6,941 bases of DNA from an uncultured Sutterella sp. (GCA_905206345.1 CAJLGW010000086.1:1-6941); one strand, 5' to 3'; numbered from the stretch's first letter, positions 1 through 5,927 are shown. The notes: generated from the letters alone by a model not told the origin. Translations and numbers: made by a program.

Positions 1-109
1 TGATGGTGAAGATTCAAAGGTTATTTGCAAAGACTAATTTGAAAATTCCTGTTTGACGAACTGATAAAATCCCTTTAGGGAAGCTCTTCAAAAGCCCCTG
101 TTGTCAAGC
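1..109 (+). other. possible 3' end and trailer of an upstream plus-strand gene
   Basis: A plus-strand intrinsic terminator begins at 110, so a plus-strand transcript should enter from the left edge. Two reading frames could be the tail of its gene: one ends at TAA 35-37 with residues DGEDSKVICKD, the other ends at TGA 54-56 with residues MVKIQRLFAKTNLKIPV. Too little is present to choose between them or to name a product. The rest up to 109 is AT-rich trailer with only a small CCC/GGG hairpin at 71-80. Confidence 0.3.
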
Positions 110-144
110 CGAATGAAGCAAAAATGTTTCGTTCGTTTTTCTTT
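110..144 (+). terminator. intrinsic terminator, plus strand
   Basis: The 10-bp stem CGAATGAAGC (110-119) pairs with GTTTCGTTCG (126-135) through two G-U wobbles. The loop is AAAAAT, and the tract TTTTTCTTT follows at 136-144. Stem plus U-tract read correctly only on the plus strand, so it would end transcription of a gene located mostly before the window. Confidence 0.65.
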
Positions 145-191
145 ACAACATCAAAAAATTGTGCTTTTTTACCCTAGGAATAGTATAGGGG

Positions 192-226
192 ACTTCCAAA
201 AATGAAAAGCCTGTGGGACAGGCTTT
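192..226 (-). terminator. intrinsic terminator, minus strand
   Basis: A perfect 9-bp stem, AAAGCCTGT (206-214) with ACAGGCTTT (218-226), encloses a 3-nt loop. Read on the minus strand, the stem runs into a T-rich tract (TTTTCATTTTT, 195-208 counting stem overlap). It is the first terminator met by minus-strand transcription leaving the ATPase gene that ends at 443, so that transcript probably carries a trailer of roughly 240 nt through the remnant region. It faces away from the plus-strand terminator at 110-144. Confidence 0.6.
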
Positions 227-260
227 GATATGAGATTCAGCTAGCAAAAAGTACAAAAAA

Positions 261-442
261 TCATTTACCATCAAAAGCGTTACCTTGCACGGCATCAAAT
301 CCTATGCACAGGTCCAAGTAGAAGCCATTAACATCCGTGAGGCCTTCGTGCGCAGCCGATAGCAACGTCGTAGCACCGATGTTTACAGACGACAGATGTC
401 TTTGACCTCAACCGGAACAAAATAATTTTTGCCTCTTTTCTC
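261..442 (-). pseudogene. coding-like remnants downstream of the ATPase gene
   Basis: No intact gene is present, but two minus-strand stretches read like protein. From 442 to 383, in frame directly after the stop codon of the ATPase gene, 19 codons give EKRGKNYFVPVEVKDICRL and then TAA. The K-N-x-x-x-P-V-E-V-K spacing equals that in the ATPase (residues 375-384), but most third codon positions differ. From 407 to 261 another frame is open and ends in residues GFYLDLCIGFDAVQGNAFDGK (spaced as LDLCIGFDAV then QGNAFDGK) and TGA, about 35 nt before the terminator at 226. The plus strand is also open at 234-362, without an ATG, so the coding strand of this second piece is uncertain. The likeliest reading is decayed fragments, one from a second DUF4143 gene. 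Chance similarity is possible, because the motif match covers only about ten residues. Confidence 0.3.
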
Positions 443-1792
443 CTACGCTTGGGAAACAGACAGTTGCTTTAGTGCTAAACCGATCAGGCGATCCGCTTCA
501 TCCACCATGAATAACGGAATGTTCAAAACATCGTCATCAAGCTTTAAATTGTCTAACGAGAAGCGTACTCGCAATTTCACCTGATTTGGAAAAATTTCTT
601 TAAATTTCTTCAGATTCCGACTCGTAACATTAGCCTCGGACTTCACTTCCACTGGGAAAATATCATTTTTGCGTTGAATCAAAAAATCCACTTCATAAGA
701 AGGATTTATTTGGGACCAATAACGAGGTGTTGCTTCAAATTGAGGGGTCAACCCCTGCAAAACAAAGTTTTCCGACAAGGCCCCTTTAAATTCCGTGAAA
801 AGACGTTGCCCCTCATTAAATGCACTCGGATCTAACAGCGCCAAACGACGAAGAACACCCACGTCAACCAAATAGAGTTTAAATGCAGATAAGTCATCGT
901 AAGCCGCAATGGGTAAACCGGGCGCGCTACTTCGGTAAATCTTTTCAACCAATTTTGCATCCACCAGCCATTGCAGAGCGTCTTCATATTCACGCGCACG
1001 GGCCCCTTCTTTCACCGCTTTATAGAGAAACTTCTTATTTTCTCGGGCTAACTGGGATGGAATGGATTTCCAAATCATTGAGATTTTCGGAAACTCTGTG
1101 GGACTGGGATGTTTTCCGAAGTCTCGCTGATAGGCATCCAAAATATTCATAAGCGCATCTTGAACAGCCGTCACATCTCCGGCTTGAGTCCACCTCTTGA
1201 CTGACTCCGGCATTCCTCCGGTGACGAAATACATCTTTAGCTTTTCGTAAAGAGGGTTAAAAAACGCCGGCAATATCGGCTCAAAGTCATCGACCGAACG
1301 AATTAAATTCACCAAATTTTCATCACCACTGGCAAGTAAAAATTCCGTAAATGTCATGGGATGAATTTGTAAAAAGTCCACCTTACCGACGGGGAAAGAA
1401 GAGGGCTTTGCCAATGCAATGCCCAGAAGCGAACCCGCACAAGCTATATGATATTCGGGCGCATTCTCGCAAAAATATTTCAGCGAATTAATGACATTGG
1501 GGCAGTCTTGAATTTCGTCAAAAATGATTAAGGTTTTTCCCGGCTCAATTATCTCACTGCTGATCATCATCAGGTTTTTCAAAATCCGATGAGCATCTTT
1601 AGTCGTTTCAAAAAACGTCTTGTATTCTTCATTTTCATCAAAGTTGAAGTACACCGTGTTTTCGTAATAGCGACGACCGAATTCTTTTAAAATCCATGTC
1701 TTCCCAACCTGGCGCACGCCCTTCAAAATTAAAGGCTTGCGATAAGGCGAATTCTTCCACTTTAATAACTTCTCTAAGACCAAACGTTCCAT
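443..1792 (-). CDS. AAA_14 / DUF4143 family ATP-binding protein
   Basis: This 449-residue protein of unknown cellular role has a full-length architecture typical of its family: an N-terminal P-loop ATPase and a C-terminal DUF4143 domain. The Walker A motif is GVRQVGKT at residues 25-32 and Walker B is LIIFDEIQ at 88-95 (D92, E93). AGSLLG at 119-124 is the usual sensor-like element. Residues about 235-285 resemble a winged-helix linker. The C-terminal part carries E341, D369 in YEVDFL and E382-V-K384 in PVEVK, the arrangement of a PD-(D/E)xK nuclease-like fold. Whether it cuts nucleic acid is not known from the family. No signal peptide or membrane segment is seen, so it should be cytoplasmic. 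The ATG start has AAGAGG six nucleotides upstream (1799-1804). The gene stands alone: the purine operon upstream ends in its own terminator, and an operator array precedes the start. Parts of it look more AT-rich than its neighbours, and such genes often occur in scattered paralogous copies, so horizontal acquisition is plausible. Confidence 0.93.
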   Translation of the reverse strand: MERLVLEKLLKWKNSPYRKPLILKGVRQVGKTWILKEFGRRYYENTVYFNFDENEEYKTFFETTKDAHRILKNLMMISSEIIEPGKTLIIFDEIQDCPNVINSLKYFCENAPEYHIACAGSLLGIALAKPSSFPVGKVDFLQIHPMTFTEFLLASGDENLVNLIRSVDDFEPILPAFFNPLYEKLKMYFVTGGMPESVKRWTQAGDVTAVQDALMNILDAYQRDFGKHPSPTEFPKISMIWKSIPSQLARENKKFLYKAVKEGARAREYEDALQWLVDAKLVEKIYRSSAPGLPIAAYDDLSAFKLYLVDVGVLRRLALLDPSAFNEGQRLFTEFKGALSENFVLQGLTPQFEATPRYWSQINPSYEVDFLIQRKNDIFPVEVKSEANVTSRNLKKFKEIFPNQVKLRVRFSLDNLKLDDDVLNIPLFMVDEADRLIGLALKQLSVSQA

Positions 1793-1818
1793 CTCAAACC
1801 TCTTAAAATCTATAATTA

Positions 1819-1834
1819 TGTGAGAATTGTCACA
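1819..1834. promoter_or_regulatory. operator site 1, TGTGA-N6-TCACA
   Basis: TGTGAGAATTGTCACA has perfect 5-bp half-sites of the CRP-type consensus (TGTGA-N6-TCACA). It overlaps the predicted start point of the ATPase transcript. The binding protein is not known. A CRP/FNR-family regulator is the simplest candidate, but other dimeric regulators use similar palindromes. Confidence 0.6.
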
Positions 1835-1836
1835 CT

Positions 1837-1865
1837 ATTATATATAATTATGTGATTCCAATCAC
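1837..1865 (-). promoter_or_regulatory. candidate promoter of the ATPase gene
   Basis: Read on the minus strand, a perfect TATAAT lies at 1842-1837. At 17-bp spacing the -35 position reads GTGATT (1865-1860), a poor match to TTGACA. Transcription would start near 1830, giving a leader of about 38 nt. Operator site 2 (1851-1866) covers the -35/spacer and site 1 (1819-1834) covers the start point, which would suit repression better than class I or II activation. The AT-rich repeats offer other -10-like hexamers, so the exact position is uncertain. Confidence 0.4.
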
Positions 1866-1866
1866 A
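1851..1866. promoter_or_regulatory. operator site 2, TGTGA-N6-TCACA
   Basis: TGTGATTCCAATCACA is a perfect palindrome with 7-bp arms around CC. Its centre is exactly 32 bp from that of site 1, and it overlaps the -35/spacer of the candidate ATPase promoter. The half-sites match site 1 while the centre differs, as expected if only the half-sites are read by the protein. Confidence 0.6.
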
Positions 1867-1896
1867 CTTTTATATAAAATTCCGTGATTAAGACCG

Positions 1897-1933
1897 AAAA
1901 AAGAGGCTCCAAGAAAACTCTCTTGAAACCTCT
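1897..1933 (-). terminator. intrinsic terminator of the xpt-permease operon
   Basis: On the minus strand the arm AGAGGTTTCAAGA (1933-1921) pairs with TCTTGGAGCCTCT (1914-1902) over 13 bp with two G-U wobbles. The loop is 6 nt and six T follow (1902-1897, the first shared with the stem). It lies 50 nt after the permease stop codon and insulates the ATPase promoter region from read-through. Confidence 0.85.
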
Positions 1934-1982
1934 CAAACTCTCTCGCCCTCAGTTGAGGACCAGTGTTTAAATTTTTAAGAAA

Positions 1983-3356
1983 CTATTGTTCGTCTTTATT
2001 GTCTTCGTATTCTTCAATGTGAATGAGTATATTGGCAATAATGGCCGTCAAACCACCCGTCGTAATACCGGAAGAGAAAATGCTGCGAAGCGTTTCCGGG
2101 AATTGCGACAAGATTTCAGGCACCATTTCCACGCTCAAGCCCAAAGAGAAACTCAAGGCAATCACCAAGATGGCCTTACGGTCAATGCGTTGGCTGGCGA
2201 TAATACGAAGACCGGCAGCGGCCACCGTACCAAACATCAAAAGCGTGGCACCGCCCAAAACCGGATCGGGCATTAAAGAAAACACCAAACCGATGGCTGG
2301 GAACAATCCCAAGAGCACCAAGAAACCGGCAATGAAGTAACCGACGTAGCGGCTCGCCACACCCGTTAATTGAATCATCCCGTTATTTTGAGCAAAAATG
2401 GAATTCGGGAAAGAGTTGAGCATACCGGCAATCATGGAATTAAAGCCGTCAGCCAAAATACCACCTTGCGCACGCTTCATGAACACTTCACCGCGCACGG
2501 GTTGACCGGAAATCATGGAGTTGGCCGTCACGTCACCGTAAGCTTCGATGGCCGTGATCATATAAACCAAACCCAAACCGATGATGGCACCCCAGTCAAA
2601 CGTAATCCCGTACTTAAAAGGCATCGGAATATTAAAGCCGCCGTAGCTCTTTACAGAAGAGAAGTCCACCATGCCAAAAAACCATGCCACGGCATAACCG
2701 ATGGCAAGACCCAACACGATGGAGCTCATACGAAGATAACGGTTGGAGCTGCGGTTAAAGGCAATGATGGAGCAAAGCACCAAAGCGGCAATGCCTAAAT
2801 TTTGGAAGCTCCCGAACGTGCCGTTTGCCTTGGCAGCAAAGCCACCGCCACAAGCAATGATGCCTACCTTAATCAAACTCATGCCGATTAAGGTCACAAC
2901 GATGCCGGAAATTAAAGGCGTGATCACGCGACGCGTGTACTTCAAAATGCGGCTCACGAACATTTCCACCGTGGAGGCGGCGATGGTCGCACCGAAGACG
3001 CTCGCCAAACCGCCCGTCATACCGGCAGAAATCACCGGGCCAATGAAGGAAAAGCTCGTGCCTTGAATACAAAGCAAACCGCAACCGATGGGGCCCACCG
3101 TACGGCATTGGATAAAGGTAGCGATGCCAGAGACCATCAAGGACATGGAGACCAAATAACTTGTCGTTTCCAAATCCAGACCCATAGCCCCCGCAATGAT
3201 CAAAGGCGGCGTGACAATGGCCACGAAAATGGCCAACATGTGTTGCAAAGCCGCAAAAATCGCATCCTTTAAAGGCGGTCGGTCTTCCAAACCGTAGATC
3301 AATTCAGAAGAAGGCTTGGCAGAGTGAGCTGCCTCTTGTAAATCTATTTCAGCCAC
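1983..3356 (-). CDS. xanP: NCS2-family xanthine/uracil permease
   Basis: This is an inner-membrane symporter of the nucleobase-cation symporter-2 family that probably imports xanthine with protons. At 457 residues it is close to E. coli XanP/XanQ. Hydrophobic segments run from residue 31 to 447, consistent with the family's fold of about 14 helices. Family marks include QH at 38-39 in the first helix, EAYGD at 270-274 (E271), D303 in LADGFNS, and the NCS2 signature QNNGMIQLTGVASR at 323-336. E271, D303, Q323 and N325 fall where the XanQ substrate-site residues lie. The start is GTG, with TAAGGA overlapping the xpt stop 8 nt upstream. The next gene upstream is xpt, 11 nt away, so the two are co-transcribed and xanthine is the expected substrate, although uracil or guanine cannot be excluded. 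The choice of symbol among xanP, xanQ and pbuX is at family level only. Confidence 0.92.
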   Translation of the reverse strand: MAEIDLQEAAHSAKPSSELIYGLEDRPPLKDAIFAALQHMLAIFVAIVTPPLIIAGAMGLDLETTSYLVSMSLMVSGIATFIQCRTVGPIGCGLLCIQGTSFSFIGPVISAGMTGGLASVFGATIAASTVEMFVSRILKYTRRVITPLISGIVVTLIGMSLIKVGIIACGGGFAAKANGTFGSFQNLGIAALVLCSIIAFNRSSNRYLRMSSIVLGLAIGYAVAWFFGMVDFSSVKSYGGFNIPMPFKYGITFDWGAIIGLGLVYMITAIEAYGDVTANSMISGQPVRGEVFMKRAQGGILADGFNSMIAGMLNSFPNSIFAQNNGMIQLTGVASRYVGYFIAGFLVLLGLFPAIGLVFSLMPDPVLGGATLLMFGTVAAAGLRIIASQRIDRKAILVIALSFSLGLSVEMVPEILSQFPETLRSIFSSGITTGGLTAIIANILIHIEEYEDNKDEQ

Positions 3357-3364
3357 GCCACAAA

Positions 3365-3370
3365 TCCTTA
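3365..3370 (-). promoter_or_regulatory. ribosome binding site of the permease, overlapping the xpt stop
   Basis: TAAGGA on the minus strand includes the TAA stop of xpt and lies 8 nt before the GTG start at 3356. It supports the GTG choice and suggests translational coupling of xpt and the permease. Confidence 0.6.
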
Positions 3371-3934
3371 ACGCAAAGTAATTTGACGGTTTTCAAGGCT
3401 TTCGATGATCGCTAAAGATTCCACCTTGATGCCCATGGCACGCAATTCATCGCCCCCCAATTGGAAACCCTTTTCAATCAAAAAGCCCATACCGACCAAT
3501 TCAGCACCGGCTTGATTGACCAAATCAATGATGCCCTTAGCGGCGTTACCATTGGCTAAGAAGTCATCAATAAAAAGCACCTTATCGCCTTCTTTGAGGT
3601 AGTCCTTGCTGACACAAACGTCATACGTGCGGTTTTTCGTAAAGGAATAAACCTTGGTGGCCAACATATTTTCCATCGTGCTCGGCACTTTTTTCTTTGC
3701 AAACACAACGGGTAATTCCAAGAGGTAGCCCACCATAATGGCAGGGGCAATGCCGCTTGCTTCCACGGTCAAAATCTTATTAATTTCAGTGCCGGCAAAA
3801 CGACGGACAAACTCCACAGCCATTGACTTCATCAAAATCGGATCCATTTGATGGTTAATGAAGTTATCGACTTTTAAAATGCCACCGTCAAAGCATTTAC
3901 CGTCTTTGAGAATTCGCTCTTTGAGTGCTTTCAT
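3368..3934 (-). CDS. xpt: xanthine phosphoribosyltransferase
   Basis: This cytoplasmic enzyme transfers the phosphoribosyl group of PRPP to xanthine, giving XMP for guanine nucleotide salvage. The 188-residue product matches the B. subtilis Xpt pattern throughout: KVDNFINHQMDP at 21-32, VEASGIAPAIM at 57-67 and VYSFTKN at 95-101. The PRPP-binding loop is FIDDFLANGNA at 121-131, followed by GFLIEKGFQ at 150-158 and VESLAIIESL at 171-180. The ATG at 3934 is chosen because it aligns with the N-terminus of Xpt and has GGTGG 5 nt upstream. A longer frame opening with TTG at 3976 would start upstream of the predicted transcription start and adds an implausible run of Phe. It is first in an operon with the xanthine permease, as in Firmicutes xpt-pbuX. 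The leader of about 37 nt is too short for a purine riboswitch, and none was seen further upstream. Confidence 0.95.
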   Translation of the reverse strand: MKALKERILKDGKCFDGGILKVDNFINHQMDPILMKSMAVEFVRRFAGTEINKILTVEASGIAPAIMVGYLLELPVVFAKKKVPSTMENMLATKVYSFTKNRTYDVCVSKDYLKEGDKVLFIDDFLANGNAAKGIIDLVNQAGAELVGMGFLIEKGFQLGGDELRAMGIKVESLAIIESLENRQITLR

Positions 3935-3977
3935 GCCAGCCACCGTTGTGCAAAAGAAGAAAAAATAAAGATGCAAA

Positions 3978-3988
3978 ATTATATAGCA
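3978..3988 (-). promoter_or_regulatory. candidate extended -10 promoter of xpt
   Basis: The minus strand reads TGCTATATAAT (3988-3978). It can be taken as extended -10 TGC-TATATA or as a perfect TATAAT at 3983-3978. No good TTGACA-like hexamer lies 16-18 bp upstream, which an extended -10 can tolerate. Transcription would begin near 3971, about 37 nt before the xpt ATG. Confidence 0.5.
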
Positions 3989-4139
3989 TTGGGTTTAAAA
4001 GCTCTCCTTTCTGATCGTCCTTCTCGTCTTCAATCAAACACCTCCCACTTAATCTACATTAATAACCTTAGGGGTAATCCCGAAAGACACTAAAAATCAA
4101 ACGAAAAATCAGTCTCTTAGATATTGGTCGGCAATTAGG

Positions 4140-4155
4140 TTGAAAAAGTTTTCAA
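4140..4155. promoter_or_regulatory. 16-bp palindrome, possible operator
   Basis: TTGAAAAAGTTTTCAA has perfect 7-bp arms around AG. It lies about 55 bp upstream of the candidate -35 of the importer operon and about 155 bp upstream of xpt. A dimeric regulator site is plausible. The sequence does not match the ArgR or PurR consensus known from E. coli. Confidence 0.35.
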
Positions 4156-4209
4156 TTTTTGGCCTAAGTAGTTTTATCTAACTTTATGATCTCTTTGAAA
4201 ATTTTCCAT

Positions 4210-4238
4210 TTGAGAGAGATTTTTTTACTCGCAATAAT
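4210..4238 (+). promoter_or_regulatory. candidate sigma-70 promoter of the ABC importer operon
   Basis: TTGAGA (4210-4215, 5 of 6 matches to TTGACA) and AATAAT (4233-4238, 5 of 6 matches to TATAAT) are separated by 17 bp. Transcription would start near 4245, leaving a leader of about 50 nt with AAGGAG at 4283-4288 before the ATG. Confidence 0.55.
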
Positions 4239-4294
4239 TGAGGCATTCAAATACGCATCAACAAATGCAAAACTAATTCGAAAAGGAGTTCAAG

Positions 4295-5092
4295 ATGAAT
4301 TTCAAAACTTTGATGGCCGCTGCTGCCATGACGGTTGCTTTAACCGGTGTTTCTATGACGAGCGTCACGGCCACGGCCGCTCAGGCCACGACCTACACGG
4401 TGGGTACGGGTGCTACCTACCGTCCGTTTGAATTCCAAACGCCCAGCAAAGAAATCGTGGGTTTTGACATCGATTTGATGAAGGCCATTGCTAAGGCTGA
4501 AGGCTTTAAGGTGAACTTCATTAACACGCTTTGGGGTGTGATTTTTGAATCCGTCAAAAACGGAGACCGTGACATGATCATGTCGGGCATCACCATCACA
4601 CCGCAACGCAAAGAAGCCGTTGACTTCTCCTTGCCCTACTTTGCTGCTCACCAATTGATTTTGACGCAAAAGGGTTTAACGGTAAAAGGCATGGCCGATT
4701 TGAAGGGTAAGAACGTTGCCGTTGTCGCCAATTCCGCCGGTGACATTATTGCTTCGAACGCTTTTGGCAAAGCCAGCAAAAACATCAAGCGTTTCGATAA
4801 CACGCCTTTGGTCTTGGAAGAACTCTCCGCAGGCGGCGTTGACGCAGCCATCGGTGACGTCGGTGTCTTTGCATACTACGTCACGCAAAACCCTGATAAG
4901 AAATTCAACATGGCTCGCGACGAAAAGTTTGAAGACCAATACTTCGGTATCGCTGTGCGCAAGGGCAACAAGGCCATGCTCGATAAGGTCAACTCTGGCT
5001 TGAAGAAGGTGATTGCCTCGGGCGAATACGCCAAGATCTACGCTAAGTGGTTCGGTGAAAAGGCCCCTGTTCCGGCTTTGCCCATTAAGTAA
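4295..5092 (+). CDS. periplasmic amino acid-binding protein of an ABC importer (SBP family 3)
   Basis: This protein captures an amino acid in the periplasm and delivers it to the membrane complex encoded downstream. The 265-residue precursor has a Sec signal peptide: K4, a hydrophobic core at about 7-20 and A-Q-A at 29-31, with likely cleavage after A31. There is no cysteine, so it is not a lipoprotein. Family-3 marks are YRPFEF at 42-47, the signature GFDIDL at 56-61, and SGITITPQR at 97-105 with R105, the expected ligand of the substrate carboxylate. VDFSLPYF follows at 109-116, and D188 in AAIGDVG is the expected contact to the substrate amino group. W80 may shape the pocket. The substrate cannot be fixed from sequence; a polar or basic amino acid is likely (GlnH, ArtJ and HisJ relatives). 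The ATG has AAGGAG at 6-nt spacing, the best ribosome site in the window. It is the first gene of its operon. Confidence 0.93.
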   Translation: MNFKTLMAAAAMTVALTGVSMTSVTATAAQATTYTVGTGATYRPFEFQTPSKEIVGFDIDLMKAIAKAEGFKVNFINTLWGVIFESVKNGDRDMIMSGITITPQRKEAVDFSLPYFAAHQLILTQKGLTVKGMADLKGKNVAVVANSAGDIIASNAFGKASKNIKRFDNTPLVLEELSAGGVDAAIGDVGVFAYYVTQNPDKKFNMARDEKFEDQYFGIAVRKGNKAMLDKVNSGLKKVIASGEYAKIYAKWFGEKAPVPALPIK

Positions 5093-5116
5093 TTAGCCCC
5101 TCATTGATAAAACGAC

Positions 5117-5148
5117 GCCCTGAGGTTGTTTTCTGACAGCCTCAGGGC
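5117..5148 (+). other. stem-loop between binding protein and permease genes
   Basis: GCCCTGAGGTTG (5117-5128) pairs with CAGCCTCAGGGC (5137-5148) over 12 bp with one G-U pair; the loop is TTTTCTGA. Only TT follows, so it is not a good intrinsic terminator. Its place after the binding-protein gene fits a 3' stabilising or partial-termination element that raises binding-protein mRNA over that of permease and ATPase, as known for other ABC import operons (for example malE-malF). Confidence 0.7.
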
Positions 5149-5177
5149 TTAACGCAATAACAAACAGGATTTTTTGT

Positions 5178-5927
5178 ATGTTTGGTTTACGTTTAGATGT
5201 TTTGGTGGAATACTGGCCGCTTTTCATTGAAGGCGCTCAAATCACCCTTGAATTAACCGTCGGTTGTGTGTTTTTTGGCATCATTTGGGGCATGATTTTA
5301 GGCATGGCCCGTATGGCCAGTGCCCGTCACGAACCTTGGAAATCCATTCTCTACTACGGCGTTCGTTGGCCCGTGACGATTTGGGTAAGTTTCTTTCGCG
5401 GCACTCCCCTTTTCGTTCAAATCTTTTTGATGTATTTCGCCGTCCTTCCGATCTTTATTCATCCGGTTGACGGATTAATCATCGACGGCGCCTTGGCTCG
5501 CGAACTTCGCAGTAACTACGGTGCTTTTATTGCGGGTTTCCTTGCCATTACGCTCAATGCCGGTGCCTACATGAGTGAAGTGTTCCGTGCCGGTATTCAG
5601 TCGCTCGATAAAGGTCAAAGTGAAGCCGCACGCTCCATCGGCATGACCTACTGGCAATGCATGCGCCACATCATTTTGCCGCAAGCCTTCCGCCGCATGT
5701 TGCCCGCTTTGGGTAACAACGCCATTGCCATTTTGAAGGACTCCTCTTTGGTCTCAGCCATCGGTTTAACCGAATTGGCTTACGCCGCACGCACCGTTGC
5801 GGGTGCCTCCGCCCGCTATTGGGAACCGTACTTGACGATTTCTCTTATGTATTGGGTTCTCACGTTAGCCTTGGCTTATGGCATCAGTCGTTTAGAAAAA
5901 CATTTGGGTAAGGGAGACGAACAATGA
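5178..5927 (+). CDS. amino acid ABC importer permease (HisM/GlnP type)
   Basis: This is the inner-membrane channel subunit of the polar amino acid importer. The 249-residue protein has hydrophobic segments at about 15-45, 66-95, 115-135, 180-200 and 217-235, consistent with the five-helix core of the His/Glu/Gln/Arg permease family. SFFRGTPLFVQ at 71-81 is a typical family element. The EAA loop that docks to the ATPase runs from E149-A-A-R to LPQA at 167-170, with the conserved glycine G155 and P168. Only one permease gene is present, so a homodimer is expected. An AGGA at 5166-5169 precedes the ATG by 8 nt, a weaker ribosome site than that of the binding protein. The last bases overlap the ATPase start (ATGA, 5924-5927), showing translational coupling. 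Confidence 0.93.
   Translation: MFGLRLDVLVEYWPLFIEGAQITLELTVGCVFFGIIWGMILGMARMASARHEPWKSILYYGVRWPVTIWVSFFRGTPLFVQIFLMYFAVLPIFIHPVDGLIIDGALARELRSNYGAFIAGFLAITLNAGAYMSEVFRAGIQSLDKGQSEAARSIGMTYWQCMRHIILPQAFRRMLPALGNNAIAILKDSSLVSAIGLTELAYAARTVAGASARYWEPYLTISLMYWVLTLALAYGISRLEKHLGKGDEQ

Larger units (their letters stand above)
1811..1896. repeat. tandem 32-bp-period repeat array (two full units, one partial)
   Basis: Unit A is 1811-1842, unit B 1843-1874 and partial unit C 1875-1896. A and B agree at 25 of 32 positions. They share TATAATTATGTGA at the left and TCACACT..TTATA on the right, with the six central bases different and one further change at the right. C keeps only a degenerate left half (TAAAATTCCGTGATTAAG). 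Each full unit is itself a near-complete inverted repeat, with TATAAT/TATAAA-like ends facing each other. The 32-bp period is close to three helical turns, so bound dimers would sit on one face of the DNA. The array fills the space between the purine operon terminator and the ATPase start. Confidence 0.9.
3935..4294. other. divergent intergenic region between xpt and the ABC importer
   Basis: These 360 bp hold the start regions of two divergent operons: the xpt promoter at about 3978-3988 and the importer promoter at about 4210-4238. A 16-bp palindrome at 4140-4155 lies between them, and an AAAAATC direct repeat flanks AAACG at about 4092-4110. The part from 4000 to 4135 shows no conserved purine riboswitch core on the minus strand and no gene. 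The AT-rich sequence 4189-4226 can form only a weak 6-bp stem before a T-run. Confidence 0.7.

Noticed and set aside
1811..1896. CRISPR array or plasmid iterons
   Set aside because: There are only two and a half units, they are contiguous with no unique spacers, and each is a palindrome within a promoter region; no cas or replication gene is present.
1986..3272. Several plus-strand open frames opposite the permease gene
   Set aside because: They are antisense shadows of a clear NCS2 permease, without ribosome sites or recognisable protein features.
3935..3976. N-terminal extension of Xpt by 14 residues starting at TTG 3976
   Set aside because: The TTG has no ribosome site and lies upstream of the start point predicted from the TATAAT at 3978-3983. 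The ATG at 3934 aligns with the known Xpt N-terminus.
4189..4226. Hairpin followed by T7 upstream of the binding-protein gene, possible attenuator
   Set aside because: The stem has only 6 bp with a 20-nt loop and overlaps the best -35 hexamer, so termination there is unlikely.
4238..4250. FNR-like site TTGAGGCATTCAA before the binding-protein gene
   Set aside because: The half-sites are one base too close for the FNR consensus TTGAT-N4-ATCAA and the inner bases do not match.
4186..4431. 81-codon plus-strand frame overlapping the binding-protein start
   Set aside because: It lies in another frame over the signal peptide region, has low-complexity His/Gly composition and no ribosome site; it is a shadow of the real gene.
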